A stretch of 33,927 bases of DNA, from positions 1 to 33,927 of the forward strand of contig JAQWON010000079.1 of NCBI GenBank assembly GCA_029245825.1. Direction: 5' to 3'. Below are positions 14,658 through 23,763 of this stretch, piece after piece (within the stretch, counting starts at the first letter, position 1; each line of letters starts with the position of its first letter). Origin of the DNA: Flavobacteriaceae bacterium. Its GTDB lineage: Bacteria; Bacteroidota; Bacteroidia; Flavobacteriales; Flavobacteriaceae. The notes under the pieces are model-generated. The model saw nothing but the letters and a program-made list of their open reading frames with translations. It ran no database searches and had not been told where the DNA came from. Made by a program: the position numbers and the translations under genes.

Positions 14658-17648
14658 ATGAAGAGAAATATCTTTTACCTTATAATTTTTGTTGGTCAAA
14701 TTGCTTTAGGTCAAGAATATTTTCCTACTAATACTGGTGTAAAGACCGAAGAAGACACATATAAGGCAATTACTAATGTTACAATCCACTCTAATTCAAA
14801 TGAAATTACAGAATCAAATTCTATCCTGATTCATAAAGGGAAAATTGTTGCAATTGGTAAAGATATCCCTGTACCAAAAAATGCGAGAATCTATAATATG
14901 CAATCACTGCATATTTATCCGTCATTTATAGAGTTACATACTGATTTTGGATTAAAAAAACCAAAAAGAATTCAAGGAAGCGGAAGAAGTGCTGAATATT
15001 CTCCCAAAAGAAAAGGATATTACTGGAACGATCATATTCTCAGTGATTATAACAGTTTCAAGGATTATACTTATAATAAAGATTTGGCGACCAAAATGCG
15101 TAAAATTGGGTTTGGTGTTGTTAACAGTCATAGAAAAAATGGGATTCATAGAGGTACTAGTGTACTGATCGCTCTTAATGATTTTATTAATGATGGAAAA
15201 CGCATATTATCAGATAAAAAAGCAGAACATTTTTCTTTTTCTAAAAGCGTGACATCCTCCCAATCTTATCCCTCCTCAATAATGGGATCAATGGCCTTAA
15301 TTCGTCAACTTTATCATGATGCTAATTGGTATAAACAAAGAGCAAGCAAAAATAAAGACCTTTCTCTTGAAGCGATTTTAGACAATATTAAACTTCCAAA
15401 AATTTTTGAAGCCGGAGACAAACTTAATGTATTAAGAGCAGGTAAAATTGGATCAGAAATGGGTTTAAATTTTATAATTAAAGGTTCAGGTAATGAATAT
15501 CAGAACTTAAGACAAATCAAAAATCTTAATGCTAAACTTATAATCCCTTTAAATTTTCCCGATCCATACGATGTTTCTGATCCTCTAATGACTAAAAAAA
15601 TTGAACTTAGCCAAATGTTGTATTGGAATCAAGCTCCTTCCAATCCTTCCTTACTGGAGAAATCTAAAATCGTTTTTGCATTAACCACTGCAGATCTTAA
15701 AAATCAAGATAATTTTTTAAAGAATTTAAGAAAAGCAGTTAAGCATGGCCTTAGTGAAAAGAGAGCTCTTGAAGCATTAACTATTATTCCTGCCAAAATT
15801 TTAAAAATGGAAAATAAAATTGGAGTTTTAAAAAAAGGGGCATATGCGAACTTCATCGTTACTTCTGGATCTCTATTTAATGATAAAACAAAAATTTATG
15901 AAAACTGGGTAAATGGTGATGCGCATGTCATATCAGATAGGAAAAAAATAGATATAGACGGAAAATATCAAATTTTTTTAGGAAATAAAAATTATGATTT
16001 AGAAATAAAAAACAGTACTTCATCAATTCAAGTGAACTTTAAACTAGATTCTATAAAATTAAAATCAAAGACTAATTATAAATATGGATGGTTGCAAATG
16101 ACAGTTTTTGATGAAAATGAGAAAAATTTTGCTCGTATAAGCTCAAAAATTGAAAGTGAAAAATTCATTTTGCCCAATGGTGTAGATTTTTATGGGAATA
16201 ATTTTAATTCAGTTTTAAAGCCTCTTAAAGATGATGAAAAAGAGGGTCAAAAAAAGAATAGAGATAAAAAAGAAAATCTAAGAGAGGTTTTAAAATTAAG
16301 ATATCCAAACAATGCATATGGCTTTGAAAAAATTCCTAAACCTGAAAACGTTTTGTATAAAAATGTAACCCTTTGGACAAATGAAAAGGAAGGAATAATT
16401 CAAAATATTGATCTTTTAGTTGAAGATGGTAAAATAAGCTTAATTGGTAAAGATCTTGATGTTAAAAATGTGAAAATTATTGATGGAACTGGTAAACATC
16501 TAACTAGTGGAATAATTGATGAGCACTCTCATATAGGGGCTTCTAGTATTAATGAAGGTGGTCAGAATTCTTCTGCTGAAGTTACTATAGAAGATGTGAT
16601 TGATCCTGATGACATTAATATTTATCGAAATTTATCTGGAGGAGTCACTACAATACAAATTCTTCATGGTTCTGCAAATCCAATTGGCGGAAGATCAGCC
16701 ATAATTAAATTAAAATGGGGGTCAAGTATTGATGAAATGTTATATCCAAATTCTAGTCCTTTTATAAAATTTGCCTTAGGTGAAAATGTGAAACAGTCCA
16801 ATTGGGGAAGCTTTTCAAGATTTCCTCAAACCAGAATGGGTGTTGAACAACTTTACATAGATTATTTTCAAAGGGCAAAAGAATATGGTCAAAGATGGAT
16901 TAATTATAATAATCTAGATAGAAAAACTAAATTAAGAACACCCAAACCTCGTTATGATATTGAAATGGAAGTTCTATGGGAAATACTCCAAGGTAAAAGA
17001 TATATTTCTTGCCATTCATATGTTCAAAGCGAAATTAATATGCTGATGAAGGTTGCTGAAAAATTTGATTTTCGAATCAGAACATTTACTCATATTTTAG
17101 AAGGTTATAAAGTAGCCGATAAAATGAAAATCCATGGTGTAGGAGGTTCAACATTTTCTGATTGGTGGGCATACAAATTTGAAGTAAATGACGCAATTCC
17201 CTACAACGGTGCAATAATGCATAACGCAGGAGTAACTGTAGCATATAATTCTGATAGTGCTGAAATGTCAAGAAGATTAAATCAAGAAGCTGCAAAAGCT
17301 ATTAAATATGGTGGAGTATCTGAAGAAGAAGCTTGGAAGTTTGTTACTTTAAATCCAGCAAAGCTACTTGGCATAGATGATAAAGTTGGAAGTATTAAAG
17401 TTGGAAAAATTGCTGATTTAGTTTTGTGGAGTGGACATCCCATGTCTATTTACTCACAAGTAGAAAAAACTATGATTGAGGGTGCTTTCTATTATGAAGC
17501 TGATTTACTTCCAGTAAAAATCAAACAAATAGAAGATGAAAGAAAGAAGCTAATTTTACAAATGTTAAATGTGAAAAACATGGGAAGCAACACGAAAAAT
17601 TTTGAACTAAGAAGGAAAAGAGAATTTGATTGTGAAACAATTGATTAA
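14658..17648 (+). CDS. Large exported amidohydrolase-family protein with two amidohydrolase units
   Basis: A 996-residue exported protein with a signal peptide (MKRNIFYLIIFVGQIALGQ). It contains two imidazolonepropionase-type amidohydrolase units. In the first (about 30-435) the metal HxH motif is reduced to FIELHTDFG (His94, Asp96) and the other ligands are not recognisable, although the typical C-terminal strand (GVLKKGAYANFIVTSGSLF) is present. The second unit (about 565-970) looks catalytic: IIDEHSH (His623, His625), CHSY (His786), THILEGY (His812) and NSDSAE (Asp866), ending in GSIKVGKIADLVLWSG. A linker of about 130 residues separates them. The substrate is unknown; cyclic amides or dipeptides are typical of the superfamily. 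The following gene is a related protein 4 bp away. Confidence 0.88.
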   Translation: MKRNIFYLIIFVGQIALGQEYFPTNTGVKTEEDTYKAITNVTIHSNSNEITESNSILIHKGKIVAIGKDIPVPKNARIYNMQSLHIYPSFIELHTDFGLKKPKRIQGSGRSAEYSPKRKGYYWNDHILSDYNSFKDYTYNKDLATKMRKIGFGVVNSHRKNGIHRGTSVLIALNDFINDGKRILSDKKAEHFSFSKSVTSSQSYPSSIMGSMALIRQLYHDANWYKQRASKNKDLSLEAILDNIKLPKIFEAGDKLNVLRAGKIGSEMGLNFIIKGSGNEYQNLRQIKNLNAKLIIPLNFPDPYDVSDPLMTKKIELSQMLYWNQAPSNPSLLEKSKIVFALTTADLKNQDNFLKNLRKAVKHGLSEKRALEALTIIPAKILKMENKIGVLKKGAYANFIVTSGSLFNDKTKIYENWVNGDAHVISDRKKIDIDGKYQIFLGNKNYDLEIKNSTSSIQVNFKLDSIKLKSKTNYKYGWLQMTVFDENEKNFARISSKIESEKFILPNGVDFYGNNFNSVLKPLKDDEKEGQKKNRDKKENLREVLKLRYPNNAYGFEKIPKPENVLYKNVTLWTNEKEGIIQNIDLLVEDGKISLIGKDLDVKNVKIIDGTGKHLTSGIIDEHSHIGASSINEGGQNSSAEVTIEDVIDPDDINIYRNLSGGVTTIQILHGSANPIGGRSAIIKLKWGSSIDEMLYPNSSPFIKFALGENVKQSNWGSFSRFPQTRMGVEQLYIDYFQRAKEYGQRWINYNNLDRKTKLRTPKPRYDIEMEVLWEILQGKRYISCHSYVQSEINMLMKVAEKFDFRIRTFTHILEGYKVADKMKIHGVGGSTFSDWWAYKFEVNDAIPYNGAIMHNAGVTVAYNSDSAEMSRRLNQEAAKAIKYGGVSEEEAWKFVTLNPAKLLGIDDKVGSIKVGKIADLVLWSGHPMSIYSQVEKTMIEGAFYYEADLLPVKIKQIEDERKKLILQMLNVKNMGSNTKNFELRRKREFDCETID

Positions 17649-17652
17649 TCAT

Positions 17653-18945
17653 ATGAAAAAAATATTTCATTTAATATTTTTATTAATTGTAAGTCAGCTT
17701 ACAAGTCAGCAAACACCTGGGAGTTTAACTGAAGAATCAATACTTTTTATTGGAGCAACAGCTCATATTGGAAATGCAACTATAATTGAAAATAGTGCAA
17801 TTGGTATTAGAAATGGGGAAATAACTGAAGTTTCAACTGAAAATTTAGTAGAAGGCATATATGATCAAACAATTGATGTTTCTGGCAAGCATATTTATCC
17901 TGGATTTATTGCTGCAAATACTTCATTAGGTCTTGTTGAGATTGATGCAGTAAGAGCAAGCAATGATGTTGATGAGATCGGAGATATGTTACCCCATATT
18001 AGAAGTATTATTGCTTATAATGCAGAATCTAAAATTATTGAGAGTATGCGACCTAACGGTATTTTAATCGCTCAAGTTACTCCGCGCGGAGGATTTATTT
18101 CTGGCAAATCCTCAATTGTTCAACTTGATGCTTGGAACTGGGAAGATGCAGTTATTAGATATGATGATGGAATTCACCTAAATTGGCCTAACCCATATAC
18201 TCGAGGACGATGGTGGCTTGGAGAAAGCCCTGATCTAAAAGTCAACAAAAAATATGCAGAAAATATCTCCAAAATTGAAGATTTTTTTGAAAATGCTAGG
18301 GCTAGATCAGTAGTAAATAGCAAGACTAAGAATCTTCCATATTATTCTTTAAATGAAGCTATCAAAAAAAATAAAACCATTTTTTTACACGCCAATGATG
18401 AAAAACAAATAGTTGATGGCATTGTTTTTCTTAAAAACATTGGAATTAAAAATATTGTCCTTGTTGGTGGAAGAGGATTAGAAAGTCAGCTAAATGTCAT
18501 TACAAATAATAACATTCCAGTAATTCTATCCCACCCCCATAGACTTCCTTCAAGAGAGGATGAAGATTTGAAACAACCTTTTAAGCTAGCTAGCAAATTA
18601 ATAAATGAAGGCGTTTTAGTGACAATTGATGTTCAAGGAAGTATGGAGCGAATGAATACAAGAAATCTTCCATTTTATGCTGGTAGTTTTTCTGCATATG
18701 GGGTTGAAAGAGAAGAAGCTGTTGAAATGATAACTTTAAATGCTGCAAAAATTTTAGGAATAGATAATCAGATGGGTTCTCTTGAAAAAGGTAAAGATGC
18801 TACACTTTTTATTTCTGAAGGGGATGCCCTTGATATGAGAACAAATATTATATCTAGAGCATTTATCCAAGGGAGAGAAATAAGTCTTGAATCACACCAA
18901 ACAAAACTTTGGAAAAGATATTCAAAAAAACACTCCAAAGAATAA
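17653..18945 (+). CDS. Exported amidohydrolase-like protein lacking the metal-binding HxH motif
   Basis: A 430-residue protein that starts with a signal peptide (MKKIFHLIFLLIVSQLTSQQ). I chose the ATG at 17653, 4 bp after the previous stop, over an in-frame TTG at 17626 because the signal peptide begins there. The fold is that of amidohydrolases: an N-terminal beta segment, YPGFIAANTSLGL where relatives have FIDxHxH, and a C-terminal ITLNAAKILGIDNQMGSLEKGKDATLFIS. The HxH pair is replaced by Ala/Asn (about 87-89), and the late metal Asp region reads TIDVQGSMERMN. The protein is therefore probably not a metal-dependent hydrolase and may partner the large protein upstream. The pair is probably co-expressed. 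Confidence 0.82.
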   Translation: MKKIFHLIFLLIVSQLTSQQTPGSLTEESILFIGATAHIGNATIIENSAIGIRNGEITEVSTENLVEGIYDQTIDVSGKHIYPGFIAANTSLGLVEIDAVRASNDVDEIGDMLPHIRSIIAYNAESKIIESMRPNGILIAQVTPRGGFISGKSSIVQLDAWNWEDAVIRYDDGIHLNWPNPYTRGRWWLGESPDLKVNKKYAENISKIEDFFENARARSVVNSKTKNLPYYSLNEAIKKNKTIFLHANDEKQIVDGIVFLKNIGIKNIVLVGGRGLESQLNVITNNNIPVILSHPHRLPSREDEDLKQPFKLASKLINEGVLVTIDVQGSMERMNTRNLPFYAGSFSAYGVEREEAVEMITLNAAKILGIDNQMGSLEKGKDATLFISEGDALDMRTNIISRAFIQGREISLESHQTKLWKRYSKKHSKE

Positions 18946-18979
18946 CTTTTTTATAATTCCCCTTAATGTCTGGATTGAA

Positions 18980-19750
18980 ATGAAAATAATTTCTAGTTCT
19001 TCAAATCCTGAGATAAAAAAAATAAAGCTCTTAATTAAAAAATCAAGGGAAAGGAAAAGACTGAAGCTTTTTGTAATTGAGGGGAAAAGAGAAATTATAA
19101 GGGCCTATAAGTCAGGTTATAATTTATTATCTATCTTCTTCCGTGAAAACTTTAATGAAAATTTTGAAGGGATTAAAAACACAACTTTTTTTGAAGTCAA
19201 AAAGTCCTTATTTGATAAAATTAGTATTCGTTCAGGTTCAGAAAAAATGATAGCTATAGCAAAATCAAAAGAACTAAGGTTAGATGAACTCAAATTAACA
19301 AAAAAAGATAAAGTTTTAGTTATAGAGTCACCTGAAAAACCTGGAAACATAGGAGCAATTCTTAGAACTGCTGCTGCTGCAGAAATTAATGCTGTCATAA
19401 TTTCTAATATAAAAACAGATATTTACCATCCAAATATTATTCGAAGTAGTTTAGGGGGAATTTTTCTCCTTCAAATAGCAATTGATAGCTCAAATAGAAC
19501 CATCAATTTTCTTAAAAAGAATAAAATATGTATAATATCAACTTCCTTAAATGAAGAAGCTAGAAATTATAATGAAATTATATATAAAACTCCGTTTGCT
19601 TTAATTTTTGGTTCTGAAGACAAAGGACTTAATCCAATTTGGTTTAAAAGTTCAGATCAAGTTGCTAAAATTCCTACTAATGAAACGATCGATTCACTTA
19701 ACTTATCGGTTTCAGCTGGTATTTTGATTTATCATAGCTTAAATCACTAA
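18980..19750 (+). CDS. TrmH/SpoU family RNA 2'-O-ribose methyltransferase
   Basis: A SAM-dependent SPOUT enzyme that methylates ribose 2'-OH in rRNA or tRNA. The N-terminal substrate-binding domain (about 1-95) includes VIEGKREI. The knot domain shows VIESPEKPGNIGAILRTAAAA (motif 1, with catalytic Arg), FALIFGSEDKGL (motif 2) and IDSLNLSVSAGILIYHSL (motif 3). I chose the ATG at 18980, giving 256 residues and the opening MKIISSSSNPEIKKIKLL, which is typical of the family. Starts further upstream would run into the preceding gene. The closest functional names would be RlmB-like or TsnR-like; the target nucleotide cannot be read from sequence. Confidence 0.92.
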   Translation: MKIISSSSNPEIKKIKLLIKKSRERKRLKLFVIEGKREIIRAYKSGYNLLSIFFRENFNENFEGIKNTTFFEVKKSLFDKISIRSGSEKMIAIAKSKELRLDELKLTKKDKVLVIESPEKPGNIGAILRTAAAAEINAVIISNIKTDIYHPNIIRSSLGGIFLLQIAIDSSNRTINFLKKNKICIISTSLNEEARNYNEIIYKTPFALIFGSEDKGLNPIWFKSSDQVAKIPTNETIDSLNLSVSAGILIYHSLNH

Positions 19751-19751
19751 C

Positions 19752-19781
19752 TTTGATAAACACATCATTTATATATATTTT
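19752..19781 (+). promoter_or_regulatory. Possible promoter of the RelA/SpoT gene
   Basis: TTTG at 19752-19755, 18 bases, then TATATTTT at 19774-19781. This matches the Bacteroidetes consensus with one mismatch in the last base of the -7 box. The predicted start is about 6 bases before the GTG at 19791. The gap is A+T rich and only 40 bp long, so the match may be fortuitous. Confidence 0.3.
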
Positions 19782-19790
19782 TTTTAAAAA

Positions 19791-21986
19791 GTGGTAGTTA
19801 GTGAGGAAATAGAAAATAAAGAAATTGCCAAGCAATACAAAGAACTTCTTAGTGTTAGTTATCAAACCCTTTCAAAAAATGATAAAAAACAAATTAGAAC
19901 TGCATTTGATATTGCTGTTGATGCTCACAGAAATCAAAGAAGAAAAACTGGAGAAGCTTATATTTTTCACCCACTTGCTGTGGCAAGAATAGTTGCAAAT
20001 GAAATTGGTCTTGATTCTATTTCAATAGCTGCTGCGCTTTTACACGATGTTGTTGAAGATACTAAGTATACAATAGAGGAAATAAAAAGTCAATTAGGGC
20101 ATTCTGTTGCTAAAATAGTTGATGGACTAACTAAAATTTCTAACCTAAAAAAAGATACTGATATTTCACTTCAAGCTGAAAATTTCAGAAAAATGCTTCT
20201 AACTCTTAATGATGATCTAAGAGTAATTATTATAAAAATAGCTGACCGCCTACACAATATGCAAACCCTTGAGGCAATGCCAGAGGAAAAACAATTAAAA
20301 ACCTCATCAGAAACAAGGTATATCTATGCCCCTCTTGCTCATAGAATAGGTCTCTATAATGTTAAAACTGAACTGGAAGATTTAAGTTTAAAATATACTG
20401 ATCCTGAAAAATATTTTCATGTAAAAAGCAAAATTGAAGAAGGAGAAAAATCTCAAATTAGTTATATTAAATCTTTTTCAAATTTTGTTTCAAGTACTCT
20501 TCAAAAAGAAGGTTTGAAATATTATCTAAAAGGAAGAAGTAAGTCCATTTATTCCATTTACAGTAAAATGGAGGCTCAAAATATTCCTTTTGAAAAGGTA
20601 TATGACAAATTTGCCATAAGAGTTGTTTACAAATCAAATGAAAGAAATGAAAAGTTTTTAGCATGGAAAATATATTCAGTTATAACAGATCATTTTACAC
20701 CTAACCCAACAAGACTTCGTGATTGGATTACTGCTCCAAAATCAAACGGATATGAAGCCTTACATATAACAGTTAATGGCCCTGATAACAAGTGGGTTGA
20801 AATTCAGATTAGGTCGGAGCGAATGCATGAAATTGCTGAAAAGGGATATGCAGCTCACTATAAATATAAAGATGGAGATCATAAAGATTTGGGTATTGAA
20901 AATTGGATTGATAAGCTAAAAGAAGTATTAGAAGACAACACTGGAAATGCTATTGATTTTGTTGAGGATTTTAAATTAAATTTATATGCTGAAGAAATAT
21001 TTGTTTTTACTCCAACTGGTGAACTTAAATCTCTTCCGAAATTTTCAACAGCTCTTGATTTTGCTTTTAATATTCATACTGAAGTAGGTATGAAAACTAG
21101 AGGTGCCAGAGTCAATGACATATTGGTTCCTCTAAGCAAAGTTTTAAAAAGTGGGGATCAAATCGAAATAATAACCTCTGAAAATATCAAACCAACTGCC
21201 AATTGGCTTGATTTTGTTCAAACATCAAGGGCAAGATCAAAAATAAAATCATCATTAAATGAGGAAAAAAAACTAATAGCAAAAGATGGGAAAGAACTTC
21301 TGAGGAGAAAACTAAAACAATTAAAAATTGTACTGAATGAGAAGACAAGCGATAGAATGTATAAATATTTTAAACTTGATAATAGTTTGGATCTTTTCTA
21401 CCGAATTGGAATTGGAACTATTGAAAATAAAGATTTAAAAAGTTTCGCCTCTTATTTTAATAATAGTTTTTTTAATTTTTTTAGGAGGAAAAATATCAAT
21501 CCTGTTTCTTCAGATACTAAAAAAGATCAAAAAAACGAACTTGATAAAGTTGTTTTTGGGAAAGAAAGACAATCTCTTTCTTATACCTTATCCTCTTGTT
21601 GTAATCCTATTTCAGGAGATCCTGTTTTTGGGTTTTTAACTATAAATGATGGTTTAAAAGTTCATAAAAAAGATTGCCCAAATGCACTAACATTGCAGTC
21701 TAACTTTGGTTATAGGATTATTTTAGCTAAATGGGTAATTTCAAAATTTGATAAATTTACTGCAGTATTAAAACTCTCAGGAATAGATGATCTAGGATTA
21801 CTTAATGAAGTTACTAGATTAATTTCAAATGACATGAATGTAAATATAAATAAGATAAACTTGGAGACTGAAAATGGTTTTTTTAGTGGTTTTATAAGTG
21901 TAAGTGTGCAGAATAAAAAAATTCTAGACAGATTAACAAAAAATTTAACTAAACTAAAAGGAATAGAAAAAGTAAAACGAGAATAA
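19791..21986 (+). CDS. rsh: Bifunctional (p)ppGpp synthetase/hydrolase, RelA/SpoT homologue
   Basis: Makes and degrades the stringent-response alarmone (p)ppGpp. Order of domains: HD hydrolase (about 40-190) with HPLAVARIV, HDVVEDT (His85, Asp86, Glu89, Asp90) and IADRLHNMQTL; synthetase (about 245-360) with GRSKSIYSIYSKM, YDKFAIRVVY, PKSNGYEALHIT and IQIRSERMHEIAEKGYAAHYKYK; TGS (about 398-460) starting FVFTPTGELKSLP; a Cys-containing region with SSCCNPISGDP and KKDCPNA; and a C-terminal ACT domain (about 650-731). The HD residues are intact, so this is the bifunctional type. The length of 731 is normal. It starts with GTG at 19791. A Fur-like gene follows after 22 bp. Confidence 0.97.
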   Translation: MVVSEEIENKEIAKQYKELLSVSYQTLSKNDKKQIRTAFDIAVDAHRNQRRKTGEAYIFHPLAVARIVANEIGLDSISIAAALLHDVVEDTKYTIEEIKSQLGHSVAKIVDGLTKISNLKKDTDISLQAENFRKMLLTLNDDLRVIIIKIADRLHNMQTLEAMPEEKQLKTSSETRYIYAPLAHRIGLYNVKTELEDLSLKYTDPEKYFHVKSKIEEGEKSQISYIKSFSNFVSSTLQKEGLKYYLKGRSKSIYSIYSKMEAQNIPFEKVYDKFAIRVVYKSNERNEKFLAWKIYSVITDHFTPNPTRLRDWITAPKSNGYEALHITVNGPDNKWVEIQIRSERMHEIAEKGYAAHYKYKDGDHKDLGIENWIDKLKEVLEDNTGNAIDFVEDFKLNLYAEEIFVFTPTGELKSLPKFSTALDFAFNIHTEVGMKTRGARVNDILVPLSKVLKSGDQIEIITSENIKPTANWLDFVQTSRARSKIKSSLNEEKKLIAKDGKELLRRKLKQLKIVLNEKTSDRMYKYFKLDNSLDLFYRIGIGTIENKDLKSFASYFNNSFFNFFRRKNINPVSSDTKKDQKNELDKVVFGKERQSLSYTLSSCCNPISGDPVFGFLTINDGLKVHKKDCPNALTLQSNFGYRIILAKWVISKFDKFTAVLKLSGIDDLGLLNEVTRLISNDMNVNINKINLETENGFFSGFISVSVQNKKILDRLTKNLTKLKGIEKVKRE

Positions 21987-21994
21987 TTTACTTA

Positions 21995-22002
21995 TATATT
22001 TG
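21995..22002 (+). promoter_or_regulatory. Probable -7 promoter box of the Fur-family gene, very close to its start
   Basis: TATATTTG (21995-22002) is a perfect TAnnTTTG box lying between the RelA/SpoT stop and the ATG at 22009. Transcription would begin only two or three bases before that ATG. There is no TTTG at the usual -33 distance. This may be an internal promoter that lets the regulator and purA be expressed apart from the upstream gene. Confidence 0.4.
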
Positions 22003-22008
22003 TATCGT

Positions 22009-22458
22009 ATGGATAATAAAAATCATGAAATTGTAAAAGAGGTTTTTTCAAAATTTCTTTATAAGAAAGAACACAGAAAAACTCCAGAACGTTATGCTAT
22101 TCTCTACGAAATATATGAAACAGAAAGCCATTTTGATGTAGAATCTATGTATATTAAAATGAAAAATAAAAATTATAGAGTTAGTAGAGCAACACTGTAT
22201 AATACAATTGAATTACTTCTAGAATGTGGTCTTGTTAGAAAACACCAATTTGGAAATAATCAAGCTCAATATGAAAGATCATATTTTGATAGTCAACATG
22301 ATCATTTGATTTATACTGACACTGGGGATGTAAAGGAGTTTTGTGATCCAAGAATTCAAAACATAAAAAATACAATTGAAGAAGTTTTTGATGTAGAGAT
22401 ACACAATCATTCTCTCTACTTTTATGGGAAAAAGAAGAAAAAAAAAGAGAAACATTAA
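22009..22458 (+). CDS. Fur-family transcriptional regulator
   Basis: A DNA-binding metalloregulator of 149 residues. The winged helix spans about 15-90, with KTPERYAILYEI, HFDVESMYIKM and the recognition helix RVSRATLYNTIELLLECGL. The metal/dimer domain holds HDHL (His97, His99), DPRIQNI and FDVEIHNHSLYFYG. The CxxC pair that binds structural zinc in many Fur proteins is absent: the positions read Tyr102 and Thr105 (IYTDTGD). From memory that is common in Bacteroidetes copies, and it leaves open whether the metal is iron, zinc or manganese. I chose the ATG at 22009; a TTG at 22000 overlaps the promoter box. The C-terminus is a Lys-rich tail. Confidence 0.93.
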   Translation: MDNKNHEIVKEVFSKFLYKKEHRKTPERYAILYEIYETESHFDVESMYIKMKNKNYRVSRATLYNTIELLLECGLVRKHQFGNNQAQYERSYFDSQHDHLIYTDTGDVKEFCDPRIQNIKNTIEEVFDVEIHNHSLYFYGKKKKKKEKH

Positions 22459-22464
22459 CCTAAA

Positions 22465-23736
22465 ATGTCTGTAGATTTAATATTGGGGCTTCAGTGGGGA
22501 GATGAAGGAAAAGGAAAAATTGTAGATTTTCTTACAAATTCTTATGAAATTATAGCTCGTTTTCAAGGAGGTCCAAATGCTGGGCATACATTAGAATTTG
22601 ATGGAATTAAACACGTTTTACATACTATTCCCTCTGGGATTTTTCATTCAAAAGTTGAAAATTTAATTGGCAATGGAGTTGTTATTGACCCTGTAATTTT
22701 CAAAAAAGAAATAGAAAATCTTAATAAATTTAAAATTGATTTGTATTCCAAACTTTTAATTTCAAATAAAGCCCATATAATATTACCAACTCATCGAATT
22801 CTTGATGCTTCCTCTGAGATCTCAAAGGGAAAATCAAAAATCGGATCAACCTTAAGAGGTATAGGGCCTACTTACATGGATAAAACAGGAAGAAATGGAA
22901 TACGTGTTGGAGATATTTTTGAAAAGAATTGGGAAATAAAATATGACTTACTCTGTAAAAAACATATCAACATAATAAATTCATATAAGAAAAAAATAGA
23001 ATTCAATCTTAATGAAATGAATAAAGAGTTTTTTAAAGCAATAGAAACATTAAAACAGTTCAAAGTTGTAAATAGTCAATTTTATTTGTCAAATGCTCAA
23101 AAATCTGGAAAAAAAATTCTAGCAGAAGGAGCACAAGGAACCCTTCTTGATATTGACTTTGGAACTTATCCATACGTTACCTCTTCTACAACTACTGCTG
23201 CAGGTGCATGCACTGGACTAGGAATAGCGCCAAAAGACATAAATGAAGTTTATGGAATTTTCAAAGCTTATACTACAAGAGTTGGAAGTGGTCCATTTCC
23301 AACCGAAATTAATGGTGAAGATGGAGAACTTATGGCAAAAGCAGGAAATGAATTTGGCTCAACTACGGGAAGAGCTAGAAGATGTGGATGGCTTGACTTA
23401 GTTGCTCTTAAATATGCAATTCAAATAAATGGTGTTACTCAACTTATAATGATGAAAGGAGATGTTCTCTCTGGTTTTAAAAAAATAAAAATTTGCACGT
23501 CTTATGATAGTGAAAAAAAGTTAGCTGATGAATTTCCATTCAATTTATCTGAAAATGAAATTAAGCCAAAATATATTGAATTTCCTGGATGGGAAAAAGA
23601 TATAAGTGATATTAATTCTGAAAATGAACTCCCAAAAGAATTCATAAGTTATATGAATTTTATCGAAGAGGAATTAGAAACTCCAATTAAAATAATTTCT
23701 GTGGGCCCTGACAGAAAACAAACGATTTTTAGATAA
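22465..23736 (+). CDS. purA: Adenylosuccinate synthetase
   Basis: Joins IMP and aspartate with GTP, the first committed step from IMP to AMP. The N-terminus SVDLILGLQWGDEGKGKIVD carries the GTP-binding loop and catalytic Asp13. GGPNAGHT gives catalytic His41. Other family blocks are STLRGIGPTYMDKTGRNGIRVGD, EGAQGTLLDIDFGTYPYVTSS, KAYTTRVGSGPFPTE and STTGRARRCGWLDLVALKYA, the latter holding the IMP-binding region. The length of 423 is normal. It starts 6 bp after the Fur-like gene. The Fur-purA adjacency is one I recall from other flavobacteria, and regulation by purines is not visible. Confidence 0.98.
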   Translation: MSVDLILGLQWGDEGKGKIVDFLTNSYEIIARFQGGPNAGHTLEFDGIKHVLHTIPSGIFHSKVENLIGNGVVIDPVIFKKEIENLNKFKIDLYSKLLISNKAHIILPTHRILDASSEISKGKSKIGSTLRGIGPTYMDKTGRNGIRVGDIFEKNWEIKYDLLCKKHINIINSYKKKIEFNLNEMNKEFFKAIETLKQFKVVNSQFYLSNAQKSGKKILAEGAQGTLLDIDFGTYPYVTSSTTTAAGACTGLGIAPKDINEVYGIFKAYTTRVGSGPFPTEINGEDGELMAKAGNEFGSTTGRARRCGWLDLVALKYAIQINGVTQLIMMKGDVLSGFKKIKICTSYDSEKKLADEFPFNLSENEIKPKYIEFPGWEKDISDINSENELPKEFISYMNFIEEELETPIKIISVGPDRKQTIFR

Positions 23737-23741
23737 GTATT

Positions 23742-23763
23742 TTATTGATTCTACAATAATTTT
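23742..23763 (+). terminator. Weak terminator-like hairpin between purA and the LptA-like gene
   Basis: TTATTG (23742-23747) and CAATAA (23754-23759) form a perfect 6-bp stem with a six-base loop, followed by four T residues that run straight into the next ATG. The geometry resembles an intrinsic terminator, but the stem has a single G-C pair, so it could be no more than partial. Chance is a fair alternative. Confidence 0.3.
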
